Origin: an uncultured Blautia sp.
GTDB lineage: Bacteria; Bacillota; Clostridia; Lachnospirales; Lachnospiraceae
Assembly (NCBI GenBank): GCA_934408705.1
Contig: CAKRVL010000048.1
Span: 1-18,944 of the forward strand
Length of the DNA stretch: 18,944 bases
Direction: 5' to 3'
Shown here: piece after piece, positions 13,366 to 18,944 of the stretch
Position numbering within the stretch: the stretch's first letter is position 1
How the letters are laid out: each line of letters begins with the position of its first letter
Translations under genes and position numbers: made by a program
Notes under the pieces: generated by a model
Database searches by the model: none
Seen by the model: the letters and a program-made list of their open reading frames with translations, nothing else
Told to the model about the DNA's origin: nothing

Positions 13366-14576
13366 TAAAAAAACGTTTTTATACCTCACTTCAGCTAAAA
13401 CTCACTTTACTGCTGACTTTACTGATGATAGTTTCCTGTGTCCTCATGTACTCCTTCATCAGCCACTCTGCAGTATCAGGTATTGACGGATTACAAAATT
13501 ACATGATCAAGGTGGATCCTCAGGATGGTGATTCTCCGATTACCTTCAATGTGGATCCCAAAGCGCTTTTTCCTCAGTTTGAACAGGAAGTCCAGGATAC
13601 CAAAGAGGCCTTTCTCCTACGAAGTATTATTGCTACCACCATCATTATTCTTCTTTCCAGCGTGTGTACTTATTTTCTCACCAAGAAAACTCTTACACCG
13701 TTGCAGAGGCTGACCAGCGAAGTCCGCCAGATCCAGGCGCAAAATCTTTCCACGCAGCTGGCTGTTCCGGATTCAAAGGATGAAATCGCACAGCTTACCA
13801 GCTCTTTTAACGAAATGCTCAAAAGGCTGGACAATGCTTTTAGTACACAGAAACAATTTTCCGCAAGCGCTGCCCATGAGCTGCGGACACCACTTGCAGT
13901 ATTGCAGACCAATCTGGAGGTTTTTGAAAAAAAGCAGAATCCGGAAATAATTGAATACAGACAGCTTTTCACTATGATAAAAGAACAGACAACCCGGCTT
14001 TCTCATCTGGTTGGTACACTTCTTGACATGACTAATCTGAAATCAGTTCCAAGATCAGATCTGGTTTCACTGAGCGAACTTGTAGATGAGGTTTTCTGTG
14101 ATCTTGATCCCGTTGCAGAAGAAGCGGGTATTTCCATGAATTTTGATGGCAGCTCTGACCAGGATTCACCTGCTATTGTCCATTCTCCGGAAACTGACAA
14201 TAACATTAATAATGACATTCTTAGCATCACCGGCAGTTACGTTCTCCTTTACCGCGCAGTCTACAATCTTGTGGAAAACGCAATTAAATATAACCATCCC
14301 AATGGCTCTGTTACAGTTTCTGTCCAGCAGAAAAACGGACAGGCTATGATCCTGGTAAAAGACACCGGGATCGGCATTTCACCTGAAAATCAGGAAAAAA
14401 TATTCGATCCGTTTTTCCGTGTAGATAAGTCCCGCAGCCGGGCTATGGGCGGTGCCGGACTGGGACTTGCACTTGTAGACTCCATTGCCCAGGAACACGG
14501 CGGCTCAGTAAAGGTATTAGAAAGCAACGAAAAAGGCAGCACAATTGCGCTTATGCTGCCTGTCAGTAGTTCATAA
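13362..14576 (+). CDS. HAMP-type sensor histidine kinase
   Basis: This 404-residue membrane kinase has a first membrane segment at about 12-34 and a short extracytoplasmic part of about 50 residues (35-87). A second membrane segment at 88-106 leads into a HAMP linker (TKKTLTPLQRLTSEVRQIQ). The HisKA domain has FSASAAHELRTPLAVLQTNLEVF (His172 phosphorylated). The ATPase domain has the N-box NLVENAIKYN (302-311), DTGIGIS (334-340), FDPFFRVDKSRS, and GGAGLGLALV (363-372). It should phosphorylate the regulator encoded just upstream (4-bp overlap, ATGA). The small outside loop has no cysteine, so direct thiol sensing there is unlikely. Its stop is 1 bp from the stop of the convergent dipeptidase gene. 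Confidence 0.95.
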   Translation: MIKKRFYTSLQLKLTLLLTLLMIVSCVLMYSFISHSAVSGIDGLQNYMIKVDPQDGDSPITFNVDPKALFPQFEQEVQDTKEAFLLRSIIATTIIILLSSVCTYFLTKKTLTPLQRLTSEVRQIQAQNLSTQLAVPDSKDEIAQLTSSFNEMLKRLDNAFSTQKQFSASAAHELRTPLAVLQTNLEVFEKKQNPEIIEYRQLFTMIKEQTTRLSHLVGTLLDMTNLKSVPRSDLVSLSELVDEVFCDLDPVAEEAGISMNFDGSSDQDSPAIVHSPETDNNINNDILSITGSYVLLYRAVYNLVENAIKYNHPNGSVTVSVQQKNGQAMILVKDTGIGISPENQEKIFDPFFRVDKSRSRAMGGAGLGLALVDSIAQEHGGSVKVLESNEKGSTIALMLPVSSS

Positions 14577-14577
14577 A

Positions 14578-15156
14578 TTAAATCTCATAATCCGAAAACG
14601 GCGCCGGCTCTGTGGAAACATCATAGAAATGCCACCATTCGCATTCATATGCCTGGAAACCCACGGACTCCATTACTTTTTTCAGATACTCACCATTCCT
14701 TCTGCCCGTATCTGAATGACCGGCGCAGCCTAGTGCTGCCCGCTCATCCATGGTGTCAAAAGGCGACGGCATTTCAATTTCATTGCCCTCCCGGTCTGTT
14801 AACGTGATATCAACACACATGCCGTTCATATGGGTAGGACGGAATTGTTTAATTTTTGTCATATCCGGCGGACGGGCAATGAAGTCATCATTTGGCATAA
14901 TCTCCCAGAACCGCTTCTGTGCACGAATGGGACGATAAGCATCCCATACCTTCACCCGGTACCCGTCCTTTTCAAATATTTCTTTCGCTTTTATCAGAAT
15001 CTGCGCAGTGTGTTCATCCAGCCAGCAGTCCGCTGACTGGTACACCTGCACACCGGTGAAATTATCCGGCGTGGCATATTTCAGATCGATGATAAAATCC
15101 GAGGACAGGTCTGTAAGTTTAATAAGATTTCCTTTTCTTTCCATTAGACATACCAT
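14578..15156 (-). CDS. D-alanyl-D-alanine dipeptidase, VanX/DdpX family (M15D)
   Basis: This zinc dipeptidase of 192 residues cleaves D-Ala-D-Ala. It shows the VanX residues: Arg75 in WDAYRP, zinc ligands His109 and Asp116 in PTHMNGMCVDITL, and catalytic Glu173 and ligand His176 in ECEWWHFYD. VanX usually has SxHxxGxAxD; here the first Ser is Thr and the Ala is Cys. No signal peptide is seen, so it acts in the cytoplasm. The start may be ATG 15154-15156 or ATG 15142-15144; neither has a clear ribosome binding site. The gene begins 20 nt after the permease stop, so coupling is likely. There are no vanA, vanH or vanR/S-type partners nearby, so it is more likely for dipeptide or peptidoglycan-fragment recycling than vancomycin resistance. 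Confidence 0.9.
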   Translation of the reverse strand: MVCLMERKGNLIKLTDLSSDFIIDLKYATPDNFTGVQVYQSADCWLDEHTAQILIKAKEIFEKDGYRVKVWDAYRPIRAQKRFWEIMPNDDFIARPPDMTKIKQFRPTHMNGMCVDITLTDREGNEIEMPSPFDTMDERAALGCAGHSDTGRRNGEYLKKVMESVGFQAYECEWWHFYDVSTEPAPFSDYEI

Positions 15157-15176
15157 TTCTAAATATCAAACACACA

Positions 15177-16583
15177 CTAGAACCCAATTCCAGTTGCAAT
15201 TCCCAGCAAAATCGCCTGTGTCACAAACAGAATCAGGAATAAGGGTGTAAACCACTTATACCATTTCTGCAGGGAGATTCCACCAAGTCCACAGATAATA
15301 ACAATATCAGCTGTAGGCCAGAAAATATTGGAAAGTCCATCACCAAACTGGAATGCAAGAACTGCTGTCTGTCTGCTTACTCCGATGATATCTGCAAGCT
15401 GTGCCATGATTGGCATAGTAGCGGAGGCCTGACCAGTTGCAGATGGAATAAAGAAGTTGATCAGTGTCTGTACCACCAGCATTACCTGGGCTGAAACCGC
15501 ATGTGGCGCATTCTTCAGCACATTTGATAAACCGTAAATAACAGTATCCATAATCTGCGCATCCTGCATAACAACAGTGATCGCCTTGGCAATACCCGTA
15601 AGAATACAGCCCCACATAGCAGTCTTGGCACTGTCAATGAACTCACTACACCACTTATTGGGAGACCATTTGCAGATTGCTGCCGCAATCATAGACATCA
15701 GGAGGAAAAGACCGCAAAGCTGTGGAAAATCCCACCCCCATTTAATCAGCCCCAGCATGAGAACTACCAGCACTACCAGTACATCCAGAAGAACCAGACC
15801 ATCCTTCAGGGTAAAGCTGTATTCATTTAATTCATCCCTGTCAAAAGCATGGATGTTTTTTTCTCCAAACACAACGGAGGCACCTGGATTTTTCTTGATT
15901 TTTCGTCCATACAGCATTACGTAAACAATAGATATCAACATAAAAATACTGAAACAGATAGCACGATACCCGGTTCCGGAATAAAGCTCTACTCCTGAAA
16001 TTGTCTGAGCAATTCCAACAGAATACGGGTTCAGTGTCGCACCCATGAATCCAACGAATTCCCCAACTGCGATAATGGCAAATCCGAACATTGCATCATA
16101 GCCTAATGCAACTCCCAGGCCGACGATCAACGGGTAAAATCCGTAGAACTCACTTGCCATACCGAACACGGAACCGCCCAGTCCGAAGATCAGCATAATG
16201 ATCGGTACAAGCAGGATTTCTTTCCCTTTCAGCTTCTTTAAAATGGTTCCGATCCCAGCGTGAAAAGCACCGGTTTTTACTACAACTCCGAAGGTTCCAC
16301 AGCAGCAAAGAATCATAAAGATCACATCTGCCGCCTCCACACAGCCTCTGTACAATACGCTGAAAAATCCCAGGAAACCTGTGGTTGTAACCTCAGTTTT
16401 ATCAATCGTATGATAAGTTCCATCAATTGCTACATTTCGAACTCTTCCATTAATATCCATCTCCTGATAATCATAGGTTCCTGATGGAATGATCCATGAA
16501 AGAATTGCTACCAGAAGCACTACAGATGCTACAATGATCAGTGTGTCTGGCATTGCCAGTTTTCTCTTTCTCTTTTCCGTCAT
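15177..16583 (-). CDS. YfcC/DcuC-family membrane permease
   Basis: This 468-residue transporter of the C4-dicarboxylate anaerobic carrier-like (DcuC/YfcC) family has about 12 hydrophobic segments. The N-terminal pattern is typical: PDTLIIVASVVLLVAILSWIIPSGTYDYQ, then a long exported loop. ILCCCGTFGVVVKTGAFHAGIG, GLGGSVFGMASEFYGFYPLIVGLGVALGYDAMFGFAI and GFMGATLNPYSVGIAQ follow. Near the end are NFFIPSATGQASATMPIMAQLADIIGVSRQTAVLAFQFGDGLSNIFWPT and the C-terminal hydrophobic helix. Members are suspected amino-acid or peptide carriers; the partner dipeptidase suggests a D-Ala-containing or other dipeptide substrate, which is inference. GGGGGAG lies 6-7 nt before the ATG, and a strong promoter lies at 16625-16653. 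Confidence 0.92.
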   Translation of the reverse strand: MTEKRKRKLAMPDTLIIVASVVLLVAILSWIIPSGTYDYQEMDINGRVRNVAIDGTYHTIDKTEVTTTGFLGFFSVLYRGCVEAADVIFMILCCCGTFGVVVKTGAFHAGIGTILKKLKGKEILLVPIIMLIFGLGGSVFGMASEFYGFYPLIVGLGVALGYDAMFGFAIIAVGEFVGFMGATLNPYSVGIAQTISGVELYSGTGYRAICFSIFMLISIVYVMLYGRKIKKNPGASVVFGEKNIHAFDRDELNEYSFTLKDGLVLLDVLVVLVVLMLGLIKWGWDFPQLCGLFLLMSMIAAAICKWSPNKWCSEFIDSAKTAMWGCILTGIAKAITVVMQDAQIMDTVIYGLSNVLKNAPHAVSAQVMLVVQTLINFFIPSATGQASATMPIMAQLADIIGVSRQTAVLAFQFGDGLSNIFWPTADIVIICGLGGISLQKWYKWFTPLFLILFVTQAILLGIATGIGF

Positions 16584-16624
16584 AAATGACTCCCCCTTTG
16601 TAAAATATATGCTGTAATAAATTC

Positions 16625-16653
16625 ATAATACACTGAGCATTCTATAGCGTCAA
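16625..16653 (-). promoter_or_regulatory. Promoter of the permease-dipeptidase operon
   Basis: The minus strand has TTGACG (16648-16653), 17 bp, then TATTAT (16625-16630). The -35 element overlaps the stop codon of the upstream amidase gene, and no terminator lies between the two, so readthrough can add to this promoter. Confidence 0.7.
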
Positions 16654-17690
16654 CCAAGAAAATAAGCTTTTATTCCTTCTGCCATTCCCTTTACCATCTT
16701 CTTCTGATAAGCTTTTGTCTGCATTTTTCGATCTTCAGACGGATTTGACATATACCCCATTTCAATCAATGTAGTTGGCACCTTGCTCCAGTTATTACCC
16801 GTCATAGTATCTGTCTGCCAGATTTTTTCTTTTCTGCAGCCGGTTTCTTTCACATAGGAATCAAGAACAGCCTTGGACAATGCATAACTCTTTTTATATA
16901 ATTTTGAAGATACAAAAAGGCTATTCTTTGTGACACATATTGTCATTGCCCCGGTTACACCAGAAGAGTCACTACCATTTGCATGGATTCGCAGATATGC
17001 ATCCGCTTTTGCTCTATTCGCGATTTTAGTCCGCTGAATACAGCTTAACGCCTTCTTATTATTAGTACGTGTCATAACCACTTTGCAACCCTGCTTCTTC
17101 AGCGCTGTGGAAAGTTGTTTTGCCACTTTTAAAGTCAGCTGATATTCCGGAACTCCTGTTGCAACGCCCTGTGTACCAGAGGTATCCTTTGCCTTCCTTT
17201 CACTGGAGCCTGGACCAAGAGGCTCATAACCTCCCGACACCACACCTGTATGCCCCGGATCAAGAACTACCACTGGCGTCCAGATTCCTTCACTGTTTAT
17301 TTTTCTCCCCTGAACAGTTGTATTTGTACGCATTTTTCCTGTTTTTGGAGAAAAGTAACGATAATGCTTTTCTGCATGCTGCCAGCCGGTACACATAATA
17401 CCCTTGGAATTAAAATAATACCAGAAGCCATCTATTTGCTGAAATCCAGTTAGTTTCTTGCCATTTTTGTAGCAGTAACGCTTGCGTCCTTTCTGTTTCC
17501 ACTGTATAGAAGAGGGGGCAGAAGTAATTGTTTCATTTTTTTCATTTGTCACTGCAGTTTCCGACTGTGTAACTTCTGCCGCCCGCACTTCCACCGGACT
17601 TCCTGGCAGCACCTTCATTCCCGGACAAGCTATTCCCAATACACCTGCCAGAATTATACTCACCAACATTTTACTTCTTTTCTTTTTCAT
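16650..17690 (-). CDS. Exported N-acetylmuramoyl-L-alanine amidase with cell-wall-binding repeats
   Basis: This 346-residue secreted amidase (Amidase_3) cuts the bond between MurNAc and the stem peptide. ATG 17688-17690 is chosen because GGGGGA is 6-7 nt upstream; the frame stays open to 17750 without a site. The signal peptide covers about 1-38 (cleavage near VRAAE). Cell-wall/choline-binding-type repeats lie at about 64-135, with GFQQIDGFWYYFNSKGIMCTGWQHAEKHYRYFSPKTGKMRT. The catalytic domain covers about 138-345, with zinc ligands His147 (LDPGHTG), Glu182 (GVPEYQLTL) and His236 (LRIHANGSD) and catalytic Glu310 (TTLIEMGYMSNPSED). No clear own promoter is seen in the 75 nt upstream; the preceding hairpin lacks a T-tract, so it may be served from the RpnS-like unit. 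Confidence 0.92.
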   Translation of the reverse strand: MKKKRSKMLVSIILAGVLGIACPGMKVLPGSPVEVRAAEVTQSETAVTNEKNETITSAPSSIQWKQKGRKRYCYKNGKKLTGFQQIDGFWYYFNSKGIMCTGWQHAEKHYRYFSPKTGKMRTNTTVQGRKINSEGIWTPVVVLDPGHTGVVSGGYEPLGPGSSERKAKDTSGTQGVATGVPEYQLTLKVAKQLSTALKKQGCKVVMTRTNNKKALSCIQRTKIANRAKADAYLRIHANGSDSSGVTGAMTICVTKNSLFVSSKLYKKSYALSKAVLDSYVKETGCRKEKIWQTDTMTGNNWSKVPTTLIEMGYMSNPSEDRKMQTKAYQKKMVKGMAEGIKAYFLG

Positions 17691-17723
17691 TCTGCGTCCC
17701 CCTTTTCTGCCGTCACACCTGCA

Positions 17724-17747
17724 AAGAGCCGAATTTCTCCGACTCTT
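17724..17747 (-). terminator. Decayed terminator hairpin after the stand-alone RpnS-like gene
   Basis: On the minus strand, AAGAGTCGG-AGAAAT-TCGGCTCTT can form a 9-bp stem with two G-T wobbles. It is followed by TGCAGG rather than a T-run. The matching copy at 18214-18246 keeps TGTTTTTTT. Termination here is probably weak. Confidence 0.6.
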
Positions 17748-17765
17748 CACTTATTTTAACTGGCT

Positions 17766-17972
17766 TTATTTTATTCCGAATTCTTCCATCAGCTTTTCAC
17801 GATATTCAGGATCATCCAACGCAAGCTGCAAATCAGCCATCCTGTCAGCTTCCAAAAGTTTCTTGGTTAATGATGCCATTCTATCACTTCCTTCTATTCT
17901 TCCTTCTATTCTTCCTTCACTTTTCCCAGCTTTTAATCCATCATCGTACAACATCTGGCCTAACCTTGTCAT
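17766..17972 (-). CDS. Stand-alone RpnS-like protein (C-terminal Rpn duplicate, 68 aa)
   Basis: This 68-residue gene corresponds exactly to the C-terminal domain of the Rpn protein encoded at 18265-18944. It starts MTRLGQMLYDDGLKAGKSEG, has two RIEG units, then SDRMASLTKKLLEADRMADL and a tail ending EKLMEEFGIK. ATG 17970-17972 is preceded by AGGAGG at 17981-17986 with an 8-nt gap. A TGA in the same frame lies a few codons further upstream, so it cannot be made as part of a longer Rpn. In E. coli, separately made Rpn C-terminal domains (RpnS) dimerise and block the toxic full-length nuclease. The four base differences from the other copy inside this frame are all synonymous, which suggests the protein is still selected. 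Alternative: a recent inert remnant. Confidence 0.75.
   Translation of the reverse strand: MTRLGQMLYDDGLKAGKSEGRIEGRIEGSDRMASLTKKLLEADRMADLQLALDDPEYREKLMEEFGIK
17888..17911 (-). repeat. Two 12-bp units coding GRIE in the stand-alone RpnS
   Basis: Two perfect copies of TTCCTTCTATTC (plus-strand reading) are followed by a partial TTCCTTC. Each unit adds four residues (RIEG) to a predicted helix without shifting the frame. The other copy has five. Confidence 0.9.
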
Positions 17973-18107
17973 CACCACAACCTCCTTTATCTCTTCTAAA
18001 TCACTTCACCCTTTATTTCTTATAGTTTATCAAATCACTCGTAAAATTACTATACTAATCCAGAAAACGTAAAAACATATGCATAAATTCGTTTTTCAAG
18101 TAAAAAA

Positions 18108-18213
18108 ACAGCGTTGTTTCTTCAATGGGATAAAACACACTCTGCGAGTTTTATCCGTTATCGCGGCAATCGCCAAAGTCTTGTGCAAACACGAGCTTTA
18201 GATCATTGCTCGC
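18108..18213. other. Structured non-coding stretch between the two Rpn copies
   Basis: No gene is supported here. There are several strong inverted repeats: GGATAAAAC (18128-18136) with GTTTTATCC (18148-18156), CGAGC (18192-18196) with GCTCG (18208-18212), and a small AAACA/TGTTT element near 18108-18118. The GC-rich middle contrasts with AT-rich flanks. It could be a small repeat element, an insertion scar or an RNA leader. The remaining gap 17987-18107 is AT-rich and must contain any promoter for the stand-alone RpnS, but I see only a weak candidate (TTTACG, 15 bp, TATAAG around 18022-18048). Confidence 0.45.
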
Positions 18214-18246
18214 AAAAAAACAAAGAGCCGGATTTCTCCGACTCTT
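18214..18246 (-). terminator. Rho-independent terminator of the Rpn gene
   Basis: On the minus strand, AAGAGTCGG pairs with CCGGCTCTT (9 bp, one G-T) around a 6-nt loop, followed by TGTTTTTTT. It lies about 20 nt after the Rpn stop. Confidence 0.85.
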
Positions 18247-18264
18247 CACTTATTTTAACTGGCT

Positions 18265-18507
18265 TTATTTTATTCCGAATTCTTCCATCAACTTTTCACG
18301 ATATTCAGGATCATCCAACGCAAGCTGCAAATCAGCCATCCTGTCAGCTTCCAAAAGTTTCTTGGTTAATGATGCCATTCTATCACTTCCTTCTATTCTT
18401 CCTTCTATTCTTCCTTCTATTCTTCCTTCTATTCTTCCTTCTATTCTTCCTTCACTTTTTCCAGCTTTTAATCCATCATCGTACAACATCTGACCTAATC
18501 TTGTCAT
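18265..18507 (-). CDS. Predicted internal gene for RpnS antitoxin within the Rpn gene (80 aa)
   Basis: Inside the Rpn reading frame, ATG 18505-18507 is preceded by a perfect AGGAGG (18516-18521) with an 8-nt gap, an unusually good initiation site for the middle of a gene. Starting here gives an 80-residue protein made of the C-terminal domain only: MTRLGQMLYDDGLKAGKSEG, five RIEG units, then the conserved helical tail. This matches the known gene-within-gene arrangement of Rpn systems, where RpnS binds and inhibits full-length RpnL. The same site is preserved in the stand-alone copy. Not proven without expression data. Confidence 0.6.
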   Translation of the reverse strand: MTRLGQMLYDDGLKAGKSEGRIEGRIEGRIEGRIEGRIEGSDRMASLTKKLLEADRMADLQLALDDPEYREKLMEEFGIK

Positions 18508-18944
18508 CGCTACAACCTCCTTTATCTCTTCCAAATCACTTCCCTGCAAAAACTTATCCGCCATTGTATATAACATCGCTACGGTCTTTTCTGCGGTTAC
18601 TCTGGTATCCTGTTTTGCAAGCAATATCGCTGTTTTTATTGTATCTTTCCTGCCTTGTCCGCTGCTCATCAATGGTGTTAAGGACAGCTTCGCATAGTCC
18701 TCATCTGTAAAGCCTTCTCCCTTTCTGCTCTTTTCCTGCAAATAGTGAAAAACTTCATCCGCACTCTTCTGTGTCAAAAATATAGGAGATATTTTGTATG
18801 AGTAAGTTCCACAATCCAGTGTATCTCTGACATTTTTAATGCCGCCAGAGTAAATCACATATGTAAGCACCTTTTTCCCTGTTTCATGGGAAAAGACAGC
18901 TTCATATGCATGGAATCTTCTCAGATCATCTTCCCCGGAATCCG
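18265..18944 (-). CDS. Rpn family nuclease/putative transposase (PD-(D/E)XK), partial at window edge
   Basis: The reading frame is open from the right edge of the window; 225 C-terminal residues are visible and the N-terminal nuclease core is mostly outside. Visible signatures include LRRFHAYEAVFSHETGKKVLTYVIYSGG, GTYSYKISPIFL, LSLTPLMSSG, and a helical region with AEKTVAMLYTMADKFLQGSDLEEIKEVVAMTRLGQML. It ends with GKSEGRIEGRIEG-type repeats and a short helical tail. This order (YVLYSG-like strand, 'L.PLM', Lys/Glu/Gly repeats, 'EYREKLMEEFG' end) is typical of Rpn/PDDEXK_2 proteins in Firmicutes. Rpn proteins are DNA nucleases linked to recombination and phage defence. A methionine-like start at GTG 18870 is only a reading-frame artefact. 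It carries its own internal antitoxin start and a good terminator. Confidence 0.85.
   Translation of the reverse strand, partial: DSGEDDLRRFHAYEAVFSHETGKKVLTYVIYSGGIKNVRDTLDCGTYSYKISPIFLTQKSADEVFHYLQEKSRKGEGFTDEDYAKLSLTPLMSSGQGRKDTIKTAILLAKQDTRVTAEKTVAMLYTMADKFLQGSDLEEIKEVVAMTRLGQMLYDDGLKAGKSEGRIEGRIEGRIEGRIEGRIEGSDRMASLTKKLLEADRMADLQLALDDPEYREKLMEEFGIK
18387..18446 (-). repeat. Five 12-bp units coding GRIE in the Rpn C-terminus
   Basis: Five perfect tandem copies of TTCCTTCTATTC (plus strand) are followed by a partial unit. They encode (RIEG)5, lengthening a predicted charged helix. In described Rpn systems four-residue repeats of this kind lie in the RpnS dimer interface and vary in number between strains. 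Confidence 0.95.

Larger units (their letters stand above)
17722..18007 (-). repeat. Segmental duplicate of the Rpn gene 3' end (copy 1)
   Basis: This 286-bp stretch matches 18221-18542 (322 bp) base for base except for about eight substitutions and three missing 12-bp units (36 bp). Similarity stops abruptly on both sides. It covers the last part of the Rpn reading frame and the terminator hairpin but not its T-tract. Confidence 0.92.
18221..18542 (-). repeat. Rpn gene 3' end, source copy of the duplication (copy 2)
   Basis: This 322-bp region is the intact counterpart of 17722-18007. It contains five 12-bp units rather than two and lies within the continuous Rpn reading frame. Confidence 0.92.

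Noticed and set aside
14578..15156. VanX-like gene considered as part of a vancomycin-resistance cluster
   Set aside because: No D-Ala-D-Lac ligase, VanH dehydrogenase or VanY lies nearby; the adjacent two-component system is divergent from a redox operon and convergent to this gene.
18387..18446. Short tandem repeat considered as a CRISPR array
   Set aside because: Units are 12 bp, contiguous, with no spacers, and are in frame inside a gene.
18114..18710. Plus-strand open frames rich in Phe/Leu or Ser/Pro/Ile repeats
   Set aside because: They are the reverse complement of the 12-bp Rpn repeats; the minus frame has protein family matches, an internal ribosome binding site and a terminator.

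Overview
The window looks like a chromosomal segment of a gut-type anaerobic Firmicute, most likely a Lachnospiraceae relative. This is inferred from moderate-to-low GC, strong AGGAGG-type ribosome binding sites, the hexuronate genes, a small CXXC membrane protein next to a NapH/NosR-like Fe-S protein, and an Rpn-type gene with a Lys/Glu/Gly-rich tail. Species cannot be fixed from sequence alone.

Layout. (a) 1-198: tail of a transposase, probably IS30-like. (b) 370-996: hexapeptide-repeat sugar O-acetyltransferase (minus). (c) 1228-6922: hexuronate module. uxaC and a LacI-type regulator run on minus, and uxaA-uxaB on plus, from a divergent promoter region with two 14-bp palindromic operators placed just at or after the predicted transcription starts. 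Together UxaC, UxaB and UxaA convert D-galacturonate to 2-keto-3-deoxygluconate; the transporter, KDG kinase and aldolase are not here. (d) 6919-9968 (minus): Fur-family regulator plus metal ABC transporter (binding lipoprotein, ATPase, permease), with two Fur-like boxes bracketing a good promoter. (e) 10194-12495 (minus): a three-gene redox operon of an exported TlpA-like thioredoxin, a 53-residue CXXC membrane protein (11044-11205) and a polytopic 4Fe-4S protein. It is divergent from an OmpR/HK two-component system (12691-14576, plus), with a 7-bp inverted repeat between them. (f) 14578-16583 (minus): YfcC/DcuC-type permease followed by a VanX-like D-Ala-D-Ala dipeptidase. (g) 16650-17690 (minus): exported N-acetylmuramoyl-L-alanine amidase with cell-wall-binding repeats. 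(h) 17722-18944 (minus): an Rpn-family (PD-(D/E)XK) gene entering from the right edge, and an approximately 97% identical duplicate of only its last ~290 bp.

The most striking item is (h). Rpn genes are known to be gene-within-gene toxin-antitoxin systems: full-length RpnL is the toxin, and a separately translated C-terminal RpnS is the antitoxin, with a variable number of four-residue repeats. Here the partial RpnL carries a textbook internal start (AGGAGG, 8 nt, ATG) giving an 80-residue RpnS with five GRIE-type repeats. Immediately downstream lies a free-standing 68-residue RpnS with the same start signals, two repeats and otherwise identical protein sequence; its four base differences inside the reading frame are all synonymous. 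That looks like a duplicated, stand-alone antitoxin. Its terminator hairpin has lost the T-tract, so its transcript may run into the amidase gene.

The second notable item is (e), which reads as a transmembrane electron relay whose middle component is a 53-residue protein that is easily missed. Two convergent gene pairs (uxaB/permease, overlapping 4 bp; histidine kinase/dipeptidase, 1 bp apart) leave no room for terminators and must give antisense overlap or use terminators inside coding sequence.
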